Positions 55,646 to 64,000 of a stretch of DNA of 64,000 nucleotides are shown piece by piece. How positions within the stretch are numbered: the stretch's first letter is position 1; the number at the start of each line of letters is the position of its first letter. Origin of the DNA: Mycolicibacterium hippocampi (lineage in GTDB: Bacteria; Actinomycetota; Actinomycetes; Mycobacteriales; Mycobacteriaceae); assembly GCF_010723735.1 (NCBI RefSeq), contig NZ_BLLB01000002.1, positions 992,001 through 1,056,000 of the forward strand, written 5' to 3'. The notes under the pieces were generated by a model. That model was not told where the DNA came from, searched no databases, and saw nothing but the letters and a program-made list of their open reading frames with translations. Made by a program: the position numbers and the translations under genes.

Positions 55646-56146
55646 TCAGGCAGGGGGTGGGTTGCGCATCTTGGCGAACCGCTCGGAGAGCCGGCCCATC
55701 CGGATCATCAGCGACGCCTGAGGGCTGACGGTGCCCCGCAGGTAGGTCGCGAATTCCTCGGCGGGCACGCCGATGCGCGACGCGAACTCCTGCTCGCCGA
55801 GTCCCGAGCGGTCCAGCAGCAGGTGCACGTGCCGGGCCACCTCGGCACACTCGTTGGCCTCGAGGTGTTCGCGGGTGCGGACCAGCACCTCGGACATCGC
55901 CCGGGACACCCCGTACGGTCTTGCGGTCTCGAGGACCTCCTCGACCTGGCGTGCCGTCCTGCCGAACGGGTCGCGCTTGATCGCCACCACGATGCGCTGC
56001 CACACATTGAGGTCATCGTTCTCCAGCGCGGCACGGATCGCCGCGGTCGGCCAGAACTCCACCGGTCGGTCGCTTGCGGCCGCAGCCCGGTTGCGCGCGG
56101 AAGACTCATCGCGGTCTGCGCCCCGAACCTCGGAGGTCACCGTCAC
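55646..56146 (-). CDS. Rv0201c-like protein
   Basis: A 166-residue protein, the same length as Rv0201c. It is soluble, with a helix-rich segment (NVWQRIVVAIKRDPFGRTAR) and a possible helix-turn-helix-like part near GEQEFASRIGVPAEEFATYL, like a Cro/C1-type DNA-binding domain. GTG 56146 overlaps the mmpL11 stop, so it is translated with MmpL11. Its function is unknown; a regulatory role is possible. Confidence 0.8.
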   Translation of the reverse strand: MTVTSEVRGADRDESSARNRAAAASDRPVEFWPTAAIRAALENDDLNVWQRIVVAIKRDPFGRTARQVEEVLETARPYGVSRAMSEVLVRTREHLEANECAEVARHVHLLLDRSGLGEQEFASRIGVPAEEFATYLRGTVSPQASLMIRMGRLSERFAKMRNPPPA

Positions 56147-59070
56147 CTCGCCTCCTCCAGCATTGCCACCGCCACCGAGAGGCAGCGCTGTCTGACTCGG
56201 GCCCACTCAGTCTCCGCGTCGGCGCCGGACAGCGCGACATCGGGTCCGTCGGCGGGCCGCGGATCTGCCAGGCGGCGCACCAACTGGGTGGCCACCCAGT
56301 GCGTGCGTGCCGGTGGACCAGAGTAGTACCGGTCCATGCCGGCGAGCACTTCCGCCGCGGTCTGGACGTCCATCGAATCGACCAGCTCGGCGAACTCGGC
56401 GTAGTCGCGGGCCGCGTTGCGCTCCATGATCAGGAAACTCTTGAGGCGGACGGTCTCGGCGCCGGTCGGGATCTGCAACCGGTCGCCGGTGGGCAGCAGG
56501 ACGTTGGTGGTCTCCATCGGGCTGGTCCGCGCCAGCGGCGGCCGTCCGGTGACGGTGTCCTCGGGTGTGGTGCCGCTCTGGACGGCCAACGCGTCGAGGG
56601 CGACGTCGAGCCGGCCCCGCCACATCGTGACCGGATGCTTGGGGAGTTTGACCGCCACCGTCTTGCCGTGTGCGCGGTTGGACACCGCGACGGTCAGCGC
56701 GCCGTCGTCTCTCAACCGACTGCTGCCGAGCACCTTGCGCGGATGACATCCGCTGAACGCCAGCGGGTCTGCCACCGTGATGGCTTGCGGGGCCAGGGTC
56801 TTGAGCTTCGCGGCGGACTTGACCACGGTGCGCAGGTCCGAGCCGGACGGTGCGAGTGCCGAGATGTCGTCGGGAATGATGACCAGGTCCCCGATGTCGG
56901 CCTTGGGCAGCGGCTTCTCGAAGTCGACCGACGGCAGGATGCGGTCAAGCCAGCGTGGCAGCCACCAGTTCCATTCGTCGAACATCGCCATCAGCGCCGG
57001 CACCAGCACCAGACGCACCACTGTCGCGTCCACTGCGATGGCCACCGCGCTGGCCACGCCGAGCTGGGCGACCAGCGGCATACCGGCGAAGGCGAACCCG
57101 ATGAACACCGCGATCATGATCAGTGCGGCGCTGGTGATGGTGCGCGCACTGGTGCTCACGCCGTAGGCCACCGCGTCGCGGGTGTTGCCGGTCTGCAGGA
57201 AACGCTCCCGGATGCGGGTCAGCAGGAAGATCTCGTAGTCCATCGACAACCCGAAGGTCAACGCCAGCACCAACGGCGGGATCGTGCTGTCCAGCGACGA
57301 GATCTGCTTGAAGCCGAGGTCCGACAGCCATCCCCACTGGAATACGACCACCAGGCTGCCGTAGGCGGCGCCCACCGACAGCACGGTCATCAGCACGCCC
57401 TTGAACGCCAGGAACACCGACCGGATCGCGATCAGCAGCATCACGAAGGCGATGAGCGCGACGAAGACGAAGACCAGAGGTTGGGTCTGGGAGACCTTGT
57501 CGTCGAAATCGTTGATCAGCGCCGTCGGTCCGCCGACGTCGATCCGGGCGCTGCCGTCGGCGACCGGTGGAAGCTGTTCGCGCATCCAGCCGACGGTGTC
57601 GCGAGCCCCCGGATCCTCCGGGTCCACCGACAGCACCGCCGACAGCAGAGCGCTGCGGTAGTCGTTGCCGAACACCGGCGGCGACACCGACACGGTGTTG
57701 GGCGCCTGGGCCATCCGTTGCCGGACCGACTCGAGAAGCGGTTCCTTCGCCGGCGCCGAGGCGGCGTTGCCGTCGGGGAACGTCACCAGCACCCGTACCG
57801 GGCCGAGCGCGCCGGGACCCAGCGCCTCGGCTGCCGCGTTCACCCCGCCGCGGATCTCGTGCGTCGGGTCGAACTGCCGTTGCATGCTGTTGCCCAGCAC
57901 CATCGAGAACGCCGGTGCGGCCAGGGCGAGCAACAGGGCGGCCGCGGCCAGCGCCGACACCCACGGCCGGCGCATCACCCGGCCGGTCCAGCGGGACCAG
58001 AACCGCGACTGGGTGGCTTCCGGACGCCGTGACCAGTGCAGGTACGACGACCGCTTCGCCGCGGCCCGGCCGAACGCCGCGAGCACCGCCGGCGTCAACG
58101 TCGTCGAGGTCAGCACCGCGATGGCGACGGCGAGGATGGCGCCGGTGGCCATCGACTGCAGCACCGGGGTGTTGATCAGATACAGGCCGGTGACCGAGGC
58201 GATCACCGTCATCCCCGACAGCACCACTGCAAGGCCCGAGGTGGCCATCGCGGCGTCCGCGGCATCGGCGGGCTCGCGCCCGGCGCGCAGTTCCTCGCGG
58301 AACCGCATCAAAATGAACAGGGAGTAGTCGATGGCGACCGCGATGCCGAACATCGACACCGTCGACGTCACGAACACCGACATCGTCATGTACATCGACA
58401 GCAGGTAGACCAGCCCCATCGTGACCGCGACGGTGCAGATCCCCAGGAGCAGCGGCATCGCGGCGGCGGCCAGCGAGCCGAAGACGGCGAGCAGGATGAT
58501 CAGGACGATCGGCAGGTTCCACTTCTCGGCCTGCGCGATGTCGTCCTTGGTGGCCAGCGTGGCGGCCGCCCCCAGCGCGCCCTGACCGATGACATAGAGA
58601 CGGACCTTGCCGTTCTCCATCTCACCCGGCTCTTCGCCGTCGATCCCGACCTTCTCGCGCAGCTGTTTCGCGACGTCGACGGCGCCGGTGTTCTCGAAGT
58701 CGAGTTGCAGCGTGATGACGTACGGCCGGTCCGGCCGGGGCGGGGGCTGTTGCGGGTTGGGCATCACCGTGACGCTGGGAACTTCGGAGGCCAGCCGCTC
58801 CAGATGGGCGACGGCCTCGTTCATGTCGGTGAAGGACGCGTCCGCCCGGGGTGCGGCGACCAGCGCGAGCGGCGAGGCGCCCTGGTCGGGGAACTGTGCC
58901 TCCAGCTGGCGCTGGACGTAGAGGGACTGGGAGCCCTCGACCTCGAAGCCTCCACCGGTGAGGTGGCCGGACTGGTTCATGGCCATGTACACCGAAGGGA
59001 TCAGCAGCAGCACCCACGCCGCGAACACCGCCCAGCGATATCTGCGCAGCTTGCTGCTGATGCGCATCAT
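56143..59070 (-). CDS. mmpL11: RND-family transporter MmpL11
   Basis: A 975-residue RND transporter with twelve predicted membrane segments, two periplasmic loops and a soluble C-terminal domain. Start MMRISSKLRRYRW, the proton-relay motifs AIDYSLFILMRF and LSMDYEIFLLTRI, and the ending CLSVAVAMLEEAR match MmpL11 of M. tuberculosis very closely. MmpL11 exports monomeromycolyl diacylglycerol and wax esters and also takes part in haem uptake with Rv0203. The start is ATG 59070 or 59067. No clear ribosome site is seen. Confidence 0.96.
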   Translation of the reverse strand: MMRISSKLRRYRWAVFAAWVLLLIPSVYMAMNQSGHLTGGGFEVEGSQSLYVQRQLEAQFPDQGASPLALVAAPRADASFTDMNEAVAHLERLASEVPSVTVMPNPQQPPPRPDRPYVITLQLDFENTGAVDVAKQLREKVGIDGEEPGEMENGKVRLYVIGQGALGAAATLATKDDIAQAEKWNLPIVLIILLAVFGSLAAAAMPLLLGICTVAVTMGLVYLLSMYMTMSVFVTSTVSMFGIAVAIDYSLFILMRFREELRAGREPADAADAAMATSGLAVVLSGMTVIASVTGLYLINTPVLQSMATGAILAVAIAVLTSTTLTPAVLAAFGRAAAKRSSYLHWSRRPEATQSRFWSRWTGRVMRRPWVSALAAAALLLALAAPAFSMVLGNSMQRQFDPTHEIRGGVNAAAEALGPGALGPVRVLVTFPDGNAASAPAKEPLLESVRQRMAQAPNTVSVSPPVFGNDYRSALLSAVLSVDPEDPGARDTVGWMREQLPPVADGSARIDVGGPTALINDFDDKVSQTQPLVFVFVALIAFVMLLIAIRSVFLAFKGVLMTVLSVGAAYGSLVVVFQWGWLSDLGFKQISSLDSTIPPLVLALTFGLSMDYEIFLLTRIRERFLQTGNTRDAVAYGVSTSARTITSAALIMIAVFIGFAFAGMPLVAQLGVASAVAIAVDATVVRLVLVPALMAMFDEWNWWLPRWLDRILPSVDFEKPLPKADIGDLVIIPDDISALAPSGSDLRTVVKSAAKLKTLAPQAITVADPLAFSGCHPRKVLGSSRLRDDGALTVAVSNRAHGKTVAVKLPKHPVTMWRGRLDVALDALAVQSGTTPEDTVTGRPPLARTSPMETTNVLLPTGDRLQIPTGAETVRLKSFLIMERNAARDYAEFAELVDSMDVQTAAEVLAGMDRYYSGPPARTHWVATQLVRRLADPRPADGPDVALSGADAETEWARVRQRCLSVAVAMLEEAR

Positions 59071-59295
59071 GAACTGCTGGATGGGAACTCCCCACTTTCT
59101 CCCCGGCGTTTCGTAGCGCGAGCGTACAGCAGCAAGCTGTAGGGTGATCGCCCTCGTGAAGCCCCTGCCAGCGTTGCTTTAACCGCCTCTAATACCCGCG
59201 CCATCGCCGGCTCGATTGGTCAGCCGGACGGACGCGATGGCACTATGTGCGCACGAGGTTTCGGCGTCGGGGATTCTTTGCTACTGACCGCAGCG

Positions 59296-59326
59296 AGTTT
59301 GCGGGCCGGTAGGACGTACGCAAACT
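59296..59326. promoter_or_regulatory. inverted repeat directly upstream of the first haemophore gene
   Basis: AGTTTGCG (59296-59303) and CGCAAACT (59319-59326) form a perfect eight-base stem with a 15-base loop, ending four bases before AGGAG (59330-59334). It may be an operator or a 5' UTR stem. The rest of the 270-bp gap 59071-59340 holds only the divergent promoters. Confidence 0.45.
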
Positions 59327-59340
59327 GTTAGGAGTTCGTC

Positions 59341-59850
59341 ATGAATTCATCCACGGAAATCACCGCCCGCACGGTGCGGTCGCGGGTCCGCACCGGGTTC
59401 GCTGTGGTGGCGGCAGCGGGCGCCGGGATCGCCGTTCTCGCCGGCCCCGCGACCCCCGCGGCGCTGGCTGCGCCGGATCCGTGCACAGCCAGCGAGGTCG
59501 CCAAGACCGTGGCGATGGTGGCCACCCACACCGGCAACTACCTCGAGGCCAACCCGGAGGCGAACGAGGCGCTGACGACGATCTCGCAGCAGCAGGGCGG
59601 GCCGCAGTCGGTGGTTGCGCTCAAGGCCTACTTCGATGCCAACCCCAAGGTCGCCGGGGACATGCAACGACTGCAGCAGCCGCTGGTCTCGCTCTCGGGA
59701 CGCTGCGACCTGCCGATCACCGTCCCGCAGGTGCTGGGCCTGATGCAGGCGGCCCAGCAGCCCGGCGCCGCGCCCTCGGGAAGCCTTCCGGCCGCGCAGA
59801 ACGTGGGCGTGGACGGCGTGCAGTCGGTACAGGGCCCGGCCACCCGCTGA
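59341..59850 (+). CDS. haemophore-like secreted protein (Rv0203 family), longer paralog
   Basis: A 169-residue exported protein: signal peptide to about residue 44 (PAALAAPDP), then the haemophore-related domain with two cysteines (DPCTASEV and GRCDLP) that bracket a helical core (YFDANPKVAGDMQRLQQPLV). A Gln/Ala/Pro-rich tail follows. AGGAG lies six bases before ATG 59341. It is divergent from mmpL11, as in the Rv0202c-Rv0203 haem-uptake locus. Haem binding is inferred from the family. Confidence 0.85.
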   Translation: MNSSTEITARTVRSRVRTGFAVVAAAGAGIAVLAGPATPAALAAPDPCTASEVAKTVAMVATHTGNYLEANPEANEALTTISQQQGGPQSVVALKAYFDANPKVAGDMQRLQQPLVSLSGRCDLPITVPQVLGLMQAAQQPGAAPSGSLPAAQNVGVDGVQSVQGPATR

Positions 59851-59985
59851 GCTGAGTTTTCGGACTTTCTCACGATTGGTTAACCGCTAGGCAAGAAACC
59901 CGGCGTCGGTTCTGCTTAGCTTCCTAGGATGGTCCTGACCGGCGACCACCACTGGTCCCGGTCCACCTCTGATTAAGGAGCCTTC

Positions 59986-60366
59986 ATGTTGTTCTCGGCC
60001 CCCACCGTCCGTCGTGCGGTCGCTGGCGCGCTGGGCGGCGGCGCGCTCGCCGGCGCAGTGGCGTTCGGTCTGCTCGGAGCCGCACCGGCGTCGGCGCAGC
60101 CCGTTCCCCCGAACTGCACCGCAGCCGACTTCTCGGGTACCGCCGCGGGCGTGTCGGCGGCATCCTCTGCCTACCTGTTCACCCATCCCGAGGTGAACGC
60201 GTTCTTCACCGATCTGCACGGCGACCCGCGGGAAGACATCCACGCCGAGGTCGAGGCGTACCTCGCTGCGAACCCGCAGGTGCACGCGGAGCTGACCGAG
60301 ATCAGGCGGCCGCTGGTGGACCTGAAGAACCGTTGCGGCGTCATCACCTCGCCTGACGCTTACTGA
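59986..60366 (+). CDS. haemophore-like secreted protein (Rv0203 family), short form
   Basis: A 126-residue exported protein with a signal peptide ending ASAQP and the haemophore domain: [38 protein letters not shown] and a second cysteine in NRCGVITS. It is shorter and closer in size to Rv0203. AAGGAG precedes ATG 59986. A two-component regulator starts five bases after its stop, so the three genes may be one operon. It probably collects haem for MmpL11/MmpL3. Confidence 0.85.
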   Translation: MLFSAPTVRRAVAGALGGGALAGAVAFGLLGAAPASAQPVPPNCTAADFSGTAAGVSAASSAYLFTHPEVNAFFTDLHGDPREDIHAEVEAYLAANPQVHAELTEIRRPLVDLKNRCGVITSPDAY

Positions 60367-60371
60367 GGCTG

Positions 60372-61118
60372 GTGCGCGACAGGGTGGTGACTACGCCCGC
60401 ACGCGGGGGAGAGTTGTCCATCCAGGACGGGGCCGGTCGGACAGTGCTGATGGTCGACGACGATCCGGATGTACGGACCTCGGTCGCCAGGGGGCTGCGG
60501 CACTCCGGGTTCGACGTCCGGGTCGCGGCGAACGGTAAAGAGGCGCTTCGGCTGCTCTCCAGCGAATCGCACGACGCGCTGGTGCTCGACGTCCAGATGC
60601 CGGAACTCGATGGCGTCGCGGTGGTGACCGCACTGCGCGCGTTGGGCAACGACATCCCGATCTGCGTGCTGTCGGCCCGGGACACCGTCAACGACCGGAT
60701 CGCCGGGCTCGAGGCCGGTGCCGACGACTACCTGACCAAGCCATTCGATCTGGGCGAATTGGTGGCCCGGCTGCACGCGCTGCTGCGCCGGGCCCACCAC
60801 TCCGACCCGACGTCGGACACGATGACGGTCGGATCGCTGACCATCGACACGGCACGCCGGCTGGTGTTCGTGGCCGGAGAGCGGGTGGAGCTCACCAAGC
60901 GGGAGTTCGATCTGCTGGCGGCGCTCGCCGAGAACGCGGGTGTGGTGCTGAGTCGGCAACGCCTGCTGGAGCTGGTGTGGGGCTACGACTTCGACGTCGA
61001 CACCAATGTCGCCGACGTCTTCGTCTCCTATCTGCGGCGCAAACTGGAGCGTGACGGGTTGCCGCGGGTCATCCACACCGTGCGGGGGATCGGGTACGTG
61101 CTGCGGGAAGAACCGTAG
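60372..61118 (+). CDS. OmpR-family response regulator, PrrA-like
   Basis: A 248-residue regulator. The receiver domain has DDD at 29-31, the phosphoacceptor D73 in [12 protein letters not shown] and the lysine in [10 protein letters not shown]; the C-terminal winged helix has [14 protein letters not shown] and [13 protein letters not shown]. It resembles PrrA of M. tuberculosis but is probably a paralog, since its neighbours differ. GTG 60372 is five bases after the haemophore stop; later starts (GTG 60384 or TTG 60414) are possible. The kinase follows directly. Confidence 0.9.
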   Translation: MRDRVVTTPARGGELSIQDGAGRTVLMVDDDPDVRTSVARGLRHSGFDVRVAANGKEALRLLSSESHDALVLDVQMPELDGVAVVTALRALGNDIPICVLSARDTVNDRIAGLEAGADDYLTKPFDLGELVARLHALLRRAHHSDPTSDTMTVGSLTIDTARRLVFVAGERVELTKREFDLLAALAENAGVVLSRQRLLELVWGYDFDVDTNVADVFVSYLRRKLERDGLPRVIHTVRGIGYVLREEP

Positions 61119-61120
61119 GG

Positions 61121-62479
61121 TTGGCGGCCGACAACTCGCCGAGGCTGCCCAGGTTCCTCCGCTCAGCTTCCCTGCGCACCAGGGTCGCCATCGCATCTGC
61201 TGCTGCGGCGGCGGCGGTGGTCGCGGTGTTCACCATCCTCACGTCGCTGGTGCTGGCGAACAACGATGCGGTGCAGCTCGATCGGCGGCTCGACGCGATC
61301 GTCGACGCGAGTGTGTTTCCCGAGCAGCTGACGGATCCGCGCCGCGGCGTGCTGCAGACCGGGCGGTCGCGCTCGTCGGGCCAGGTGGTGTTCCAGCGGG
61401 GCTTCCAGTTGCCCCCGCTGCCACCGGGAACCGAGAACGTCGTGGTCAACGGCGTGGAGTACCGGGTTCGGACCGTCCCGGTGGACCAGGCCGGCGGGGT
61501 GCTGATGTCGATCGGTATCCGCGCCGACAGCGTCCTTCTCAACCGCGCCCGGATACCGAGCTACATCGCGGTGGGCGTGGTGACGGTGCTCATCGCCGCC
61601 GGGCTGGGGTGGTTACTCGCCGGCCCGGCGATCCGGCCGCTGCGCAAGCTGACCGAGCACACCAAACAGCTGGGCAAAGGCGCCGACGAGATGCCGGCGG
61701 TGCACGGTGTGCGGGAGGCCGAGGATCTCTCCGAGGCGATGAGCGCGATGCTCAGCCGGCTGGCGGCCGCGCAGCGCGCCACCACGAACTCTCTGCAGGC
61801 CGCGCAGGATTTCGCCGCCAACGCCGCGCACGAGCTGCGCACTCCGTTGACCGCGATGCGGGCCGACCTCGACACGCTGCGCATCCACGACCTTCCCGAG
61901 GAGGAACGCGCCGAGGTGGTCGGTGACCTGTCCCGGGCGCAGCGCCGGGTGGAGGGCATCATCACCGCGCTCGGCCAGCTCGCTTCCGGGCAGCTGGCCC
62001 AGGCCGAGGATCGCGAGGTGATCGACGTGACCGACATGCTGGACCGGGTCGCGCGGGAGAACATGAGGGTGAGCCGCGGCGTGCAGATCGACATGGACGT
62101 CGCCGACGATCTGGGAACCGTCTGGGGGTGGCCGGGCGGGCTGCGGCTGGCCGTCGACAACCTGGTGCGCAACGCCATCACCCACGGCGACGCCACCCGG
62201 ATCCTGCTCGCCGCGCACCGCCACGACGGAACGATGACCATCGTCGTCGACGACAACGGCCGCGGGCTGCCTGCCGAGGAGCACGAGTCGGTCCTGGGCC
62301 GCTTCTCCCGTGGAAGCAACGCCGCGCCGGGCGGCTCCGGGCTGGGTCTGGCCCTGGTCGCCCAGCAGGCGACGCTGCACGGCGGCACGATCGAGCTCTC
62401 GGACGGGCCCCTCGGTGGGCTCAGGGCGACGTTCACGATGCTGATATCCCCGCAGCTGCACGAGGATTCCGAGGAGTAG
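61121..62479 (+). CDS. sensor histidine kinase, PrrB-like
   Basis: A 452-residue kinase. Membrane segments at about residues 18-45 and 145-168 flank an outer sensor domain; a HAMP linker (RPLRKLTEHTKQLGKGADEM), the H box AAHELRTPLTAMRADL, N box DNLVRNAITHGDA and GSGLGLALVAQQATLHGG follow in the PrrB order. A TTG start at 61121 two bases after the regulator stop fits best. It is the cognate partner of the PrrA-like regulator. Its signal is unknown; haem or envelope stress would fit the location. Confidence 0.88.
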   Translation: MAADNSPRLPRFLRSASLRTRVAIASAAAAAAVVAVFTILTSLVLANNDAVQLDRRLDAIVDASVFPEQLTDPRRGVLQTGRSRSSGQVVFQRGFQLPPLPPGTENVVVNGVEYRVRTVPVDQAGGVLMSIGIRADSVLLNRARIPSYIAVGVVTVLIAAGLGWLLAGPAIRPLRKLTEHTKQLGKGADEMPAVHGVREAEDLSEAMSAMLSRLAAAQRATTNSLQAAQDFAANAAHELRTPLTAMRADLDTLRIHDLPEEERAEVVGDLSRAQRRVEGIITALGQLASGQLAQAEDREVIDVTDMLDRVARENMRVSRGVQIDMDVADDLGTVWGWPGGLRLAVDNLVRNAITHGDATRILLAAHRHDGTMTIVVDDNGRGLPAEEHESVLGRFSRGSNAAPGGSGLGLALVAQQATLHGGTIELSDGPLGGLRATFTMLISPQLHEDSEE

Positions 62480-62496
62480 TCGGCTCCGGCCGGCGC

Positions 62497-63930
62497 CTAC
62501 CGCTTCTTCAGCGCCTCGAGCAACCGATGTTCGGTGTCCTCACCCGGCTTGATACCCGTCGGGATGCGGAGCAGGAAGAAGGCGCCGATCGCCCACCACA
62601 CACCGAACAGGATCCACGGCGGCATGTCGAGGAACGCGGGCATCCCCGGCAGATAGAGGCTCAGCAGTCCGAAGCAGAGCACCACCGCGGCGCCACCGAT
62701 CAGCAGGCCGCCCTTGCCCTGCCCGCCGACCCGAAGCGGCCGATCCATCAGCGGCTCCCGCCGGCGCAGGACCAGGAAGACGATGGCCACCAGCAGGTAG
62801 GCGATCACGATGCTGGGTGAACCGGAGTCGACCAGCCAGACCAGCATCGCCTCACCGAGGAACGGGGCGATGAACGACAGCCCGCCGATGAACAGCAGCG
62901 CGTTGACCGGGGTGCGGAATTTCGGGTGCAGTCTGCCGAACCAGGCGGGCAGCATCCCGGAGCGCGCCATCGAGTACATCAGTCGAGATGCACCGAGCAG
63001 CAGTGAGTTCCACGAGGTGAGGATTCCGGCGATGCCGCCGGCGATCAACACCTTCGCCATGAAGTCGCTGCTGAACATGGCGCCGAACGCGTCCGCGGTG
63101 GCGATGTCGGCGTCGGCCAGCTCGCTCACCGGCATCGCCGACGAGGTCGTCACGATGACGAGGAGATAGAAGATCGTCGCCAGCACCACGGCGATGACCA
63201 CCAACCGTCCGATCTGCCGGGCGGGCACGTTCACCTCCTCCGCGGACTGCGGGATGACGTCGAAACCGACGAACAGGAACGGCACCACCACCAGCACGGC
63301 GAAGAATCCGGCCGCGCCACCGGTGAAGAGCGGCGCCATGTTGCCGGTCTCCCCGCCGGTGAAGGCGCCGACCACCAGCATCAGCACGATGACCAGCAAC
63401 AGCACGACGACAAAGGTCTGCACCACACTCGCGAACTTGACGCCGAGGATGTTGATGGTGGTGATCACGACCGCGGCGATCGCACCGACCAGCGCCCAGG
63501 TGAGATACACCTCGCTGCCCGCGACGTCCCACAGCCGAACGTGGTTGAGGTCCGGGAAGAGGTACAACGCGGTCCTGGGCAGGGCCACGGCCTCGAACGC
63601 CACGATCGTCACGTATCCGCCGACGATGCCCCAGGATCCGATGAACGACCATCGCGGCCCCATCCCCCGGAGCAGGAAGTTGTGCTCGCCACCGGCTTTC
63701 GGCATCGCCGCGGTCAGCTCGGCGTAGGTCAGGCCGACCACGGCCATGATCACTCCGCCCGCGGCCATGGCCAGCACGGCTCCCAGCGTGCCCGCGGACC
63801 CGATCCAGTCACCGGTGAGCACCACCCAGCCGAAGCCGATCATGGCACCGAAGCCCAGTGCGAGGACGTCCCAGTTGCCGAGGACTTTCAGAAACGACGT
63901 GTCTTCGGTTTCGACCGCTTTTCGCTTCAT
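62497..63930 (-). CDS. APC-superfamily amino-acid/amine permease
   Basis: A 477-residue transporter with about twelve membrane segments. The first helix motif DVLALGFGAMIGFGWVVLTG is the substrate-binding unwound helix of APC transporters, and YAELTAAMPKAGGEHNFLLR follows as usual. The substrate, an amino acid or polyamine, cannot be read. ATG 63930 has a distant GGAAGG. It converges with the PrrB-like kinase gene. A hairpin lies upstream at the window end. Confidence 0.9.
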   Translation of the reverse strand: MKRKAVETEDTSFLKVLGNWDVLALGFGAMIGFGWVVLTGDWIGSAGTLGAVLAMAAGGVIMAVVGLTYAELTAAMPKAGGEHNFLLRGMGPRWSFIGSWGIVGGYVTIVAFEAVALPRTALYLFPDLNHVRLWDVAGSEVYLTWALVGAIAAVVITTINILGVKFASVVQTFVVVLLLVIVLMLVVGAFTGGETGNMAPLFTGGAAGFFAVLVVVPFLFVGFDVIPQSAEEVNVPARQIGRLVVIAVVLATIFYLLVIVTTSSAMPVSELADADIATADAFGAMFSSDFMAKVLIAGGIAGILTSWNSLLLGASRLMYSMARSGMLPAWFGRLHPKFRTPVNALLFIGGLSFIAPFLGEAMLVWLVDSGSPSIVIAYLLVAIVFLVLRRREPLMDRPLRVGGQGKGGLLIGGAAVVLCFGLLSLYLPGMPAFLDMPPWILFGVWWAIGAFFLLRIPTGIKPGEDTEHRLLEALKKR

Positions 63931-63960
63931 TGTGGGACCCAACCTTCCGGTGTTCGACGA

Positions 63961-63980
63961 CGGGCACGGGCCAGTGCCCG
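63961..63980. promoter_or_regulatory. inverted repeat upstream of the permease
   Basis: CGGGCAC-GGGCCA-GTGCCCG is a perfect seven-base inverted repeat about 30 bases before the permease start. It could be an operator or the stem of a terminator for a gene outside the window. Confidence 0.3.
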
Positions 63981-64000
63981 CCACCCAAGCAGCAGCACCG

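Noticed and set aside
56074..58032. A 652-codon plus-strand frame opposite mmpL11.
   Set aside because: Low-complexity His/Gln/Arg-rich shadow; MmpL11 on the other strand is certain.
59850..59985. TTAGCTTCCTAGG-like sequence considered as an IdeR iron box before the second haemophore gene.
   Set aside because: It keeps only half of the 19-bp consensus and is not palindromic.

Overview
The window looks like the chromosome of a fast-growing environmental mycobacterium (Mycolicibacterium/Mycobacterium type). GC is high throughout and GTG starts are common. Many neighbouring genes overlap by four bases (ATGA or GTGA). The right half follows, gene for gene, the Mycobacterium tuberculosis segment Rv0181c-Rv0203: pirin, sigG, monoacylglycerol lipase, Rv0184-like and Rv0185-like proteins, O-methyltransferase, ilvD, the copper sensor ricR, an L,D-transpeptidase, the M13 peptidase Zmp1, Rv0199/Rv0200-like proteins, Rv0201c-like, mmpL11 and haemophore genes. 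These family assignments come from reading the proteins; no search was run.

Bases 1-25500 are an accessory, lipid-oxidation region. It starts with the end of a Baeyer-Villiger monooxygenase, a luciferase-like flavin oxidoreductase, an acyl-CoA dehydrogenase and a carboxylesterase. A divergent response regulator/histidine kinase pair follows, then two complete CYP153-type (alkane/fatty-acid terminal hydroxylase) modules, each with its own ferredoxin and ferredoxin reductase. Each module is followed by a SCP2 protein, acyl-CoA ligase and NDMA-dependent-type alcohol dehydrogenase. This three-gene block is a nearly identical direct repeat of about 3.25 kb (10575-13830 and 18212-21461). The second copy carries three single-base homopolymer contractions that break the ligase twice and the dehydrogenase once. 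A divergent AraC-type regulator lies between the modules. Together the genes would take an alkane or alkyl chain through alcohol, aldehyde and acid to acyl-CoA. After them come a translationally coupled pair of papain-fold enzymes (BtrH-like and transglutaminase-like), a hot-dog thioesterase and another flavin oxidoreductase.

Bases 25540-30920 are an insertion-sequence graveyard: a truncated IS21 istA, then a degenerate IS21-like element (DUF6431 protein, DDE transposase, IstB ATPase, all frameshifted), whose istB is split by an intact ISL3-family element with 8-bp target duplications. This patch is the border between the accessory region and the conserved core.

Bases 30923-64000 are the core-like part: secreted and lipid-active proteins, a DNA-damage-type leaderless promoter on sigG, a copper-regulated DUF305-ricR operon with a RicR operator, a DUF4129-MoxR-DUF58 operon, the mmpL11 haem/lipid export locus with two haemophore-like proteins, a PrrAB-like two-component pair starting five bases after the second haemophore gene, and an APC permease at the right edge.

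The most notable observations are the 3.25 kb repeat with homopolymer-only frameshifts, the coupled BtrH/transglutaminase pair, a 16-bp hairpin that hides the ribosome binding site of a phosphodiester glycosidase gene, and the regulatory sites at sigG and DUF305-ricR.
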